The position numbers and the translations under genes are program-made. Shown one piece after another: positions 1 to 5,396 of a stretch of DNA of 6,232 bases. The notes under the pieces are model-generated. The model saw only the letters and a program-made list of their open reading frames with translations, did not search any database and was not told where the DNA came from. Within the stretch, counting starts at the first letter, position 1. The number at the start of each line of letters is the position of its first letter. The stretch comes from Rhodothermia bacterium (GTDB taxonomy: Bacteria; Bacteroidota; Rhodothermia; Balneolales; Natronogracilivirgulaceae), in NCBI GenBank assembly GCA_007122185.1, contig SKUI01000078.1:1-6232 (forward strand), given 5' to 3'.

Positions 1-215
1 TCCAAAGGGGCGTGGGCTTTGTCAGCGCGGAAGCCGGCTTTTGCGTCGGTCACATGTTCGAGTGGTGGTACGTTGGTTGTATCGACCTGCCCCAGAAGCT
101 CCATATAACCAAGGATGTCATTCATGTCCTTGACCAGGTTCCGGGCCTCATCATCCGACAGTTGCAGGCGGGCGAGATTTGCCATGTAACGAACATCTTC
201 CAGGGTAACCGACAT
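1..215 (-). CDS. gatC: GatC, subunit C of Asp-tRNA(Asn)/Glu-tRNA(Gln) amidotransferase (partial, 3' end outside window)
   Basis: Reading the minus strand from the ATG at 215-213 gives 71 codons with no stop before the window edge. The protein begins MSVTLEDVRYMANLARLQLS and continues with a helical stretch ending in DMNDILGYMELLGQVDT, then VPPLEHV and FRAD. This is the GatC pattern: an N-terminal helix with the A-x-LARL motif, a second helix, then the V-P-P/H-V and R-x-D segments of the extended tail. GatC is usually about 95 residues, so roughly 25 C-terminal residues lie outside the window. GatC stabilises GatA/GatB, which convert misacylated Glu-tRNA(Gln) or Asp-tRNA(Asn) to the amide form in the cytoplasm. 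No Shine-Dalgarno sequence is visible before the ATG. It is transcribed divergently from ptsH. gatA and gatB are not in view, so their position is unknown. Confidence 0.9.
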   Translation of the reverse strand, partial: MSVTLEDVRYMANLARLQLSDDEARNLVKDMNDILGYMELLGQVDTTNVPPLEHVTDAKAGFRADKAHAPL

Positions 216-375
216 AGAAAAACCGATTTGAGAGTTGGGTATGCATAAAAAGGAACAAGGCAATTTACGAAATGTGCTGTCAAAGTGTAACTTCAGGGCA
301 TGCTTTCGACCCGGTGGTTGCTGCTCGTTCTTGCAGAGGGAAAAGAAACGGGATCAAAACGGCAAAAAACCCATG

Positions 376-408
376 TTTGCACTATGATTTTTGCTGTTGA
401 TATATGTA
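376..408 (+). promoter_or_regulatory. possible promoter for ptsH-ptsI
   Basis: TTTG at 376-379 and TATATGTA at 401-408 are separated by 21 bases. They loosely resemble the Bacteroidota pair TTTG / TAnnTTTG, but the -7 element misses two of its six fixed positions. Transcription would start only about 5-8 bases before the ATG at 419, giving an almost leaderless message. This is a weak call made by eye. Confidence 0.25.
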
Positions 409-418
409 GATTGCGCGC

Positions 419-691
419 ATGATCAAAAAAAAAGTCACTGTACAAAATGCTGCCGGTATCCATGCCAGGCCGGCCTCTCTTATCGTTAAGGAAGCGACCC
501 GCTTTGAATCGGAGTTTCATGTACACATGTATGGTTACCGGATAAACGGCAAGAGTATTTTAGGGTTGCTCACCCTGGCGGCAGAGCAGGGAGCGGAATT
601 GGAGCTGGAAATGGAAGGTCCGGATGAAGAAGAAGCGATGGAGCGGATTGTTTCCATGTTTAACAACGGCTTCAGGATGGCGGAAGATTGA
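419..691 (+). CDS. ptsH: HPr, phosphocarrier protein of the PTS
   Basis: This 90-residue protein has the full HPr layout. The active-site segment NAAGIHARPAS puts His15 and Arg17 at their classical positions, and NGKSILGLL puts Ser46 at the regulatory site that HPr kinase phosphorylates in many Gram-positives and other bacteria. HPr accepts phosphate on His15 from Enzyme I and passes it to EIIA domains or regulatory targets in the cytoplasm. Length is normal (85-90). The ATG at 419 is chosen because it puts His at residue 15; no Shine-Dalgarno sequence is seen upstream. ptsI follows after 33 bases on the same strand, so the two are almost certainly co-transcribed. No EIIA, EIIB, EIIC or HPr kinase gene lies in the window, so whether this HPr serves sugar uptake or only regulation cannot be decided here. 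Confidence 0.96.
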   Translation: MIKKKVTVQNAAGIHARPASLIVKEATRFESEFHVHMYGYRINGKSILGLLTLAAEQGAELELEMEGPDEEEAMERIVSMFNNGFRMAED

Positions 692-724
692 AGTGATCAA
701 CACCAAATAGACACACAGGTTTCC

Positions 725-2515
725 ATGCAAGAAGAAAATGCACACAAACCAAATATCACACGGAAGGGCATCACGGCTGTGACCGGACTGGTGATGGGGA
801 TTGCACGAATTTATACGAGGGGCAATATCAACATCAATCCGGATCCGGTGGATGAAGCCCGGCTGCCCGATGAGAAGAAAAAATTTCAGCAGGCACGTAA
901 AACCGTGGGGATGACCATGGAGCGTCTCTCGGATTTTGCCGATTCCCGGAATGACTCGGACACCCGCGACATCATGAACGCGCAATACGAGATCCTGAAT
1001 GATCCGGAACTGGAAACCATGGTGTATCAGCTTATCGACCAAAAAAGCTTCCGGGCCGAAAAAGCCATTTATGACGCCTTTCAACACTATATCGATCTGA
1101 TCAAGTCTACCGACAAACCCTTTCTTGTCTCACGTCTTTCAGATCTGCGCGATATGCGCGACCGGCTGATCCACAACGTCCAACAGCTTGCCGTCATCGC
1201 AAGTTTCGGCAAGGATGCCGTCATGGTGTCGGAGGACGTGTCACCCATTGAGGTAATCACCTTTGCCCGGAATGGTGTCAAGGGCATCATCTGCACGGCA
1301 GGCGGACTCACCTCCCATGCATCCATCATTGCCAATGCGATGGGCATTCCGATGATCATCGGTGCGAAATCGGTATTGCGCACTGTTCGGGACGGCGACA
1401 CCATCATCCTTGACGGTTATGGACAGAATGTCATTGTCCGGCCGGATGATGAGACCTCAAGCTCCTACACGCGCGTGATCAAACGGCAAAAAGAGGAGGA
1501 CAAGTTTCTCCGTCATGTCATCGACAAACCCGCCGAGACCCTTTGCGGCACCAGGATCGAGCTTCAGGCGAATATCGATTTTGAGGATGAGGTGCTGAAT
1601 ATTGACAAGTACCGTGCGGAGGGAATCGGACTGTTGCGGACCGATACGCTGCTCATGAATGCCGGACCACTGACCATGGACCGCAGCCGGCAGGAGGAGT
1701 TTTGCCAGACGGCCTATTCTGGCAGCGGATCAGGCATGGTCACGGTACGTCTTCTTGACGTGGGCGGAGACAAGCTGCTCAACATCAAATCCAAAGAAGC
1801 CAATCCCTTCCTTGGCTGGAGAGGGGTTCGGATTTTGCTCGATCGCAGAGAGCTGCTTCAAAGCCAGCTGGAGGCCATTTGCCGTGTTGCCGGCAGATAT
1901 CCGGGAAGAACACGCATACTGGTTCCCATGATCTCCAACCTGGAGGAGTTTCTGGAGGTTAAAAAGGAGCTGGCGGATATGCAGGGTATACTGGATAAGC
2001 GGGGGATTCCGGTGGACCGGAAAGTCAAACTGGGAATTATGGTGGAGGTGCCCAGTGTCGCTCTTCAAATACGCCATTTCGCTCCTCATGTGGATTTTTT
2101 CAGTATCGGCACCAATGACCTTACACAGTATACTCTCGCGGTGGATCGGGGCAACAACCTGATAGCCTCCCTGTACCAGCCGCTGCATCCGGCAGTCCTT
2201 ACGTTTGTCTCAATGACTGTCCAGGCAGGGGAAGAGTTCGATATCCCGGTCGCCGTGTGCGGGGAGCTGGCTTCCGATCCCTATGCAGCCATTATCCTTG
2301 CCGGACTTGGCGTCCGGGAGCTGAGTATGACACCGAGACTTATTCCAAAAGTCAAGCAGGCAATACGGCTGCACGATCTGGAGGAAATGAAGGCGATTTC
2401 CAGAAAAGTTCTGGGCTGCAGTATCCGCGACGAGCGTGAAACCATCCGGGCGGAATGGCGCGAAGCATATGAACTGAAACTGAAAGAAGAGCGCTCGAAA
2501 ATAAATACTCTATAA
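725..2515 (+). CDS. ptsI: Enzyme I, phosphoenolpyruvate-protein phosphotransferase
   Basis: This 596-residue protein (E. coli EI is 575) phosphorylates HPr with PEP. Domain order: an N-terminal swivelling/HPr-binding region (about 13-240, with the helical HPr-binding insert at about 50-150), then a PEP-binding TIM barrel (about 270-570). His198 in GGLTSHAS is the phosphorylated histidine. Barrel residues appear at the expected places: Arg305, Arg342 (VRLLDVGGDK), Glu441 (GIMVEVPS), Asn464/Asp465 (GTNDLTQYT), Arg475 (VDRGN) and Cys512 (VCGELA). Three positions look unusual: Leu195 before TSH, Asn204 where relatives normally have Arg (E. coli Arg195), and RTD in place of RTE at 305-307. The start at 725 leaves about nine more residues before the GI-x-x-x-G motif than E. 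coli has; no nearer ATG exists. A charged tail of about 25 residues ends the protein. Downstream partner of ptsH. Confidence 0.96.
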   Translation: MQEENAHKPNITRKGITAVTGLVMGIARIYTRGNININPDPVDEARLPDEKKKFQQARKTVGMTMERLSDFADSRNDSDTRDIMNAQYEILNDPELETMVYQLIDQKSFRAEKAIYDAFQHYIDLIKSTDKPFLVSRLSDLRDMRDRLIHNVQQLAVIASFGKDAVMVSEDVSPIEVITFARNGVKGIICTAGGLTSHASIIANAMGIPMIIGAKSVLRTVRDGDTIILDGYGQNVIVRPDDETSSSYTRVIKRQKEEDKFLRHVIDKPAETLCGTRIELQANIDFEDEVLNIDKYRAEGIGLLRTDTLLMNAGPLTMDRSRQEEFCQTAYSGSGSGMVTVRLLDVGGDKLLNIKSKEANPFLGWRGVRILLDRRELLQSQLEAICRVAGRYPGRTRILVPMISNLEEFLEVKKELADMQGILDKRGIPVDRKVKLGIMVEVPSVALQIRHFAPHVDFFSIGTNDLTQYTLAVDRGNNLIASLYQPLHPAVLTFVSMTVQAGEEFDIPVAVCGELASDPYAAIILAGLGVRELSMTPRLIPKVKQAIRLHDLEEMKAISRKVLGCSIRDERETIRAEWREAYELKLKEERSKINTL

Positions 2516-2523
2516 AATAGAGT
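2507..2523 (+). other. AT-rich hairpin over the ptsI stop codon
   Basis: ACTCTAT and ATAGAGT form a perfect 7-bp stem with an AAA loop, and the TAA stop codon (2513-2515) sits at the top of the stem. It is AT-rich and has no T tract after it, so it is at best a weak end signal or message-stabilising hairpin, not a convincing intrinsic terminator. I see no better terminator after ptsI. Confidence 0.35.
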
Positions 2524-2577
2524 TATAAAATCCGAAAGTATTTGAAGTATTGCCGCAATTTGGTTAAATACTTAATC

Positions 2578-2593
2578 ATAAAAGCGCTTGCAT
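2578..2593 (+). promoter_or_regulatory. cre/LacI-GalR-type operator-like palindrome
   Basis: ATAAAAGCGCTTGCAT matches the Firmicute catabolite-response consensus WTGNAANCGNWWNCAW at every fixed position except the third (A for G). Its core AAGCGCTT is a perfect palindrome with the central CG typical of LacI/GalR-family operators. It lies about 100 bases upstream of the -33 region of the CBM48 gene promoter and about 60 bases after ptsI. CcpA itself is a Firmicute protein, so if the site is real a different LacI-family regulator would be expected. It sits further upstream than most repressor sites. Confidence 0.35.
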
Positions 2594-2615
2594 GAATACT
2601 GTATAGAGACAAAAA

Positions 2616-2629
2616 TATGAATATTCATA
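2616..2629. repeat. 14-bp perfect palindrome
   Basis: TATGAATATTCATA is fully self-complementary and lies in the most AT-rich part of the intergenic region. It could be a dimer binding site between the operator-like site and the promoter. Short AT-rich palindromes also arise by chance in DNA of about 25% GC, so function is uncertain. Confidence 0.3.
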
Positions 2630-2680
2630 AATATTTTAATATTAAAACAAATAGTCCTAAAATAATTAAGGTAAATATTC

Positions 2681-2711
2681 TTTACAACAGAAATTAATTA
2701 TGTTATATTTG
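2681..2711 (+). promoter_or_regulatory. Bacteroidota-type promoter for the CBM48 gene
   Basis: TATATTTG at 2704-2711 matches the TAnnTTTG -7 consensus at all fixed positions. TTTAC at 2681-2685, about 18-19 bases upstream, is a fair -33 element. The inferred start, near 2716-2719, would give a leader of about 35 bases before the ATG at 2752. This is the best promoter in the window. Confidence 0.55.
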
Positions 2712-2751
2712 ATCTTTCGCTGCTCCCTGAAACATCAAACCAACTTATATC

Positions 2752-3051
2752 ATGATAGAAAAAAAATTTACACCAAAGAGAACCATTTGCAAGGTAACCT
2801 TCCGCGTGCCGGAAGAGTGGGCTGAAAAAGAAGTTGCCGTTGTCGGTGATTTCAACGAGTGGGATACCGAAGCCAACAAGCTGGAACAGAAGAACGGTTC
2901 CTGGGAAACCACGCTTCGGCTGGAACCTCAGACAGAGTATCGGTTCCGTTATCTGCTGGATGGCGAGCGCTGGGCCAATGATGACTCGGCGGACGGGTAC
3001 GCTACCAATCCCTACGGTACCGAGGACTCGTTGCTTATTATCGGCAGCTGA
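2752..3051 (+). CDS. stand-alone CBM48 / isoamylase early-set domain protein
   Basis: These 99 residues are essentially one immunoglobulin-like early-set domain of the CBM48/AMPK glycogen-binding type. Diagnostic pieces in order: CKVTFRVP (13-20), VAVVGDFNEWD (28-38), a Leu at 44, NGSWETTLRLEP (48-59), YRFRYLLDGERWANDD (63-78) and NPYGTEDSLL (86-95). Trp37, Trp51 and Trp74 lie where aromatic residues commonly contact alpha-glucan chains in this family. There is no catalytic domain, signal peptide or membrane segment, so it is probably a cytoplasmic glucan-binding or scaffold protein; the partner is unknown. It stands alone, with its own promoter upstream and a terminator downstream, so it looks like a single-gene unit. 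The start is fixed by the ATG at 2752; no Shine-Dalgarno sequence is seen. Domain assignment is firm, biological role is inferred. Confidence 0.88.
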   Translation: MIEKKFTPKRTICKVTFRVPEEWAEKEVAVVGDFNEWDTEANKLEQKNGSWETTLRLEPQTEYRFRYLLDGERWANDDSADGYATNPYGTEDSLLIIGS

Positions 3052-3074
3052 TCCCTGTTTGACAGAGTAGGACT

Positions 3075-3134
3075 GAACGGCCGGTCATGCCTTGCTGTGA
3101 TAACGTTTCACGGCGGACATGAGTGGCCGTTTTT
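3075..3134 (+). terminator. intrinsic terminator after the CBM48 gene
   Basis: AACGGCC (3076-3082) pairs with GGCCGTT (3125-3131). The helix continues through a two-base internal mismatch (GG facing GT) into TCATG (3085-3089) with CATGA (3118-3122). The 28-base loop holds a smaller GTGA/TCAC hairpin with GCC/GGC outside it. Five Ts (3130-3134) follow the GC-rich base of the stem, then a further T-rich stretch. The right arm also pairs locally as ACGGC (3110-3114) with GCCGT (3126-3130). It separates the CBM48 unit from birA. Confidence 0.65.
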
Positions 3135-3208
3135 ATTTCTTTCAGTGCCAATAATAAGGTCATTTTTTTGTATCATCAGGAAAAACAACCGGAACAGATT
3201 CAGCTGCA

Positions 3209-4000
3209 TTGTTCGACATCGCAATCTTTTACCGCTTGCTGCAAACCGACTGGCTGGGACGGCGCTTCTGGTATTTCACTAAACTGGACTCCACCAACCG
3301 GTATCTGCACGATTTGCCGGATGAGCGGCTCTCACACGGTTTGGTGTGCCTGGCTGACAGCCAGCTAAAGGGGAAAGGACAGTTCGGCAGAAACTGGTAC
3401 TCCAGTCCGGGCGAAAACCTTACCTTCACGATAGCGCTAAGACCCCGTACCAATACCCGGTTGCAGCTGATCTCCCTTGCCGTCATGCTGGCACTCAGGG
3501 AAACACTCTCGGCCACCCTTGCCTGTGAAAGCGCGATCAAATGGCCGAATGACCTGCTGATTTCGGGAAAGAAAGTGGCGGGACTCCTTACCGAATGCCG
3601 GTATAACGGGCAGAATCTGGACAGGATGCTCCTGGGCGCCGGGATTAACGTCAACCAGCAGACCTTTCCTCCGGAACTGGAACAAACGGCAACTTCTGTC
3701 CGGCACTTCACAGGTGGTCAGATTGTGGACCGCACACTGCTTCTTGCCGTGTTGCTGAACAGGCTCGAACCGCATTTCGACCAGGCCGAGAATGGCGGCC
3801 TTGAACTTATCCGCAGTATCAACCGAAGTATTCAGGGGTACGGAAAATGGGTGTCCCTTATGGTCGATGGAAAAAGAGAGGATACCCCGGTCAAAATACT
3901 CGGCGTTAATGAATATGGCTACCTGATGGTACTGACGGCAAATGATGATGTAAAAACATTCACGCATGAGCAGGTCCGGATCGAAACTAAACCTGATTGA
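3209..4000 (+). CDS. birA: BirA-type biotin-[acetyl-CoA-carboxylase] ligase, monofunctional
   Basis: This 263-residue protein activates biotin with ATP and attaches it to the carrier lysine of biotin-dependent carboxylases. Motifs in order: LDSTN (26-30); catalytic nucleotide loop KGKGQFGRNW (54-63), with GKGQFG replacing the E. coli GRGRRG; KWPNDLLISGKKVAGLLTE (111-129), which holds the biotin-contacting lysine, probably Lys122; GAGINVN (143-149); and a small SH3-like C-terminal domain (about 210-258). There is no N-terminal helix-turn-helix, so unlike E. coli BirA it should not be a DNA-binding repressor. The start is inferred as TTG at 3209. The reading frame upstream is closed at 3155-3157 with no ATG, and starting here gives the FDI-x-x-F...LG...Y.. 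N-terminus usual for the family. Its last 35 bases overlap tilS, implying one transcript. No clear promoter was found between the preceding terminator and this start. Confidence 0.93.
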   Translation: MFDIAIFYRLLQTDWLGRRFWYFTKLDSTNRYLHDLPDERLSHGLVCLADSQLKGKGQFGRNWYSSPGENLTFTIALRPRTNTRLQLISLAVMLALRETLSATLACESAIKWPNDLLISGKKVAGLLTECRYNGQNLDRMLLGAGINVNQQTFPPELEQTATSVRHFTGGQIVDRTLLLAVLLNRLEPHFDQAENGGLELIRSINRSIQGYGKWVSLMVDGKREDTPVKILGVNEYGYLMVLTANDDVKTFTHEQVRIETKPD

Positions 4001-5396
4001 CCTGATTTCCACCGAAATCGGTAACAGCGAGCTCCCGGTGAAGGAAACGCCAGTGATCGCCGCTGTAAGCGGTGGTGCCGATTCCATGGTGCTCTTGTGG
4101 ATCCTTGCCGTTGCCATGAAATTGAACGTGATTGCCGTTCATATCAATTACGGAAAGAGAGCCGAGGATTCCCGGAAAGACGAAGAACTGGTCCGGCAAT
4201 TCTGCGGCAGACACAATATCCGCTTCGAAGTCTATCGGGATTCCGGTAATGAGGAACTTGGCAACACGGAAAAGAATACGGAAAAGAATGTCGGGAATTT
4301 TCAGGAATATGCCCGCGATCTTCGTCGCGAAGTCTTGATCTCGGTTATGAAACAATATCAGGCATGCGCCATCTTTCTCGCCCATCATGACGACGATCAG
4401 ACCGAGACGATCTTTCAGAAAATCCTTCGCGGGTCCGCACCGGAAAAATGGGCGGGAATGAGTCCGGCCGACCCGCCATGGTACCGGCCGCTGCTGCACG
4501 TCGCCAAGGGTGATTTGCTGGCATTTGCAGATGAACATGCCATACCCTATCGCACGGATGTCACGAATCTCGAATCCGTTTATACCCGCAACCTCCTCAG
4601 AAATGAACTGTTCCCCGTCCTTGACAAGGCTTTTCCGGGCTGGCGACGAAATATCGGACGTGTTGCACGTGCCGGGCAGCGACAACGTGAAATGCTTGAT
4701 TATGTGACAGATCAGATTGCAATTCCATATTCCGGGACAGGCACTCCTCACCAGTCAGGCATGGACCGTGCCGCATGGATGGCCCTTCCTGCCAGTTTGC
4801 GGATTCCCGTTGCAAGGCACTGGATCACGCGAGAGACGGGGTACAGCGGGTGGAGCAAAGGGGAAGTGGAACGGCTGGGTGACCTTGCGCATATCCCGAC
4901 GGGTGGACGCATAACGCTGGACCCTGACATTGCCATTGTGCGCGACCGCGATCGTTTTACCGTTGCCGGCGAATCAGGTAAAAGCATGACCCGTATCCTC
5001 AAGCTCTCCGACCTTGCCAGCGCCGGCACCATCCACGCCGGAATTCAGTTTGCAATTGACCATTACGATTCGAAACGAAAAGGAACAGACTTGCAGCTTG
5101 CTCTGAACTCGCTGCCGGAAGAGCTCCTTTTGCGCAACTGGGCAGAAGGAGACCGCATCCACCCCCTTGGAATGGAAGGTTCCCAAAGTGTGGCTGATCA
5201 TCTGACCAACAGAAAGATCTCATCTGTGCAAAAAAAATCGACTTTGGTGCTGGTTTCTTTTGATGAAAAAGTTCATGCCATTATATTTCCCCATTGCCTG
5301 GACAGCGGGGAGATGGGAACCATTGCCACCCACAGCCGGTGTCGCGCGGAAGGGCAACCCGTACTTCTTATTAAACAACCGGAACATCATCCATGA
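3966..5396 (+). CDS. tilS: TilS, tRNA(Ile)-lysidine synthase
   Basis: TilS uses ATP and lysine to change C34 of the CAU-anticodon tRNA-Ile to lysidine, so that it reads AUA and is charged with Ile. This 476-residue protein shows the N-terminal ATP-pyrophosphatase domain with SGGADS (35-40), HINYGKR (59-65; many relatives have HVNHGLR), FQEYARDLRRE (112-122), AHHDDDQTET (139-148), the RPLL segment (174-177), the DVTN segment (198-201) and RNLLRNELFP (208-217). The C-terminal TilS domain has NWAEGDRIHPLGM (391-403) and DHLTNRKIS (411-419). The ATG at 3966 lies inside the end of birA and gives the usual 30-odd residues before the P-loop. The stop codon shares ATGA with the hpt start. A perfect 12-base tandem duplication (TEKNTEKN, 101-108) sits in a loop before FQEYAR. 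Confidence 0.94.
   Translation: MSRSGSKLNLIDLISTEIGNSELPVKETPVIAAVSGGADSMVLLWILAVAMKLNVIAVHINYGKRAEDSRKDEELVRQFCGRHNIRFEVYRDSGNEELGNTEKNTEKNVGNFQEYARDLRREVLISVMKQYQACAIFLAHHDDDQTETIFQKILRGSAPEKWAGMSPADPPWYRPLLHVAKGDLLAFADEHAIPYRTDVTNLESVYTRNLLRNELFPVLDKAFPGWRRNIGRVARAGQRQREMLDYVTDQIAIPYSGTGTPHQSGMDRAAWMALPASLRIPVARHWITRETGYSGWSKGEVERLGDLAHIPTGGRITLDPDIAIVRDRDRFTVAGESGKSMTRILKLSDLASAGTIHAGIQFAIDHYDSKRKGTDLQLALNSLPEELLLRNWAEGDRIHPLGMEGSQSVADHLTNRKISSVQKKSTLVLVSFDEKVHAIIFPHCLDSGEMGTIATHSRCRAEGQPVLLIKQPEHHP
4266..4289 (+). repeat. two tandem 12-bp repeats inside tilS
   Basis: ACGGAAAAGAAT is present twice, back to back and without mismatch (4266-4277 and 4278-4289). The unit is a multiple of three and in frame, encoding TEKN twice. 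It looks like a recent slippage duplication in a surface loop between the core beta strands and the FQEYAR helix of TilS. Confidence 0.9.

Larger units (their letters stand above)
2504..2600. repeat. cluster of five AGTATT/AATACT hexamers
   Basis: AGTATT occurs at 2537-2542 and 2546-2551, and its complement AATACT at 2504-2509, 2567-2572 and 2595-2600. The two central pairs make inverted repeats, the longest being AAGTATTT (2536-2543) with AAATACTT (2566-2573). The cluster overlaps the end of ptsI and the operator-like palindrome at 2578-2593. It could be a set of regulator half-sites or a by-product of the AT-rich composition. Confidence 0.3.

Noticed and set aside
12..248. 78-residue plus-strand frame at the window start
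   Set aside because: It is antisense to gatC, which is clearly coding on the minus strand.
261..290. Possible gatC promoter on the minus strand (TAAATTG or TACACTTTG)
   Set aside because: Neither fits TAnnTTTG properly and no TTG/TTTG element lies at the right distance.
560..1087. Long open frame antisense to ptsH/ptsI
   Set aside because: It overlaps two unmistakable genes and its translation shows no recognisable motif; it is a shadow frame.
1730..2188. Open frame antisense to the PEP-binding part of ptsI
   Set aside because: It is a mirror of conserved Enzyme I coding sequence, with no family features of its own.
3146..3169. Possible second terminator, TGCC/GGTCA followed by seven Ts
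   Set aside because: The stem is only four pairs with a bulge, too weak to call; the T run alone is not evidence.
3097..3368. Small open frames before and within the 5' end of birA
   Set aside because: They cross the terminator and the birA N-terminus, are low-complexity or unlike any family, and lack start signals.
3437..4117. 226-residue open frame antisense to birA and the tilS start
   Set aside because: Both sense-strand genes are well supported by motifs; the antisense translation resembles no known family.
3987..4751. 254-residue open frame antisense to tilS
   Set aside because: The sense strand carries the TilS catalytic motifs throughout; the opposite frame is explained by codon bias.
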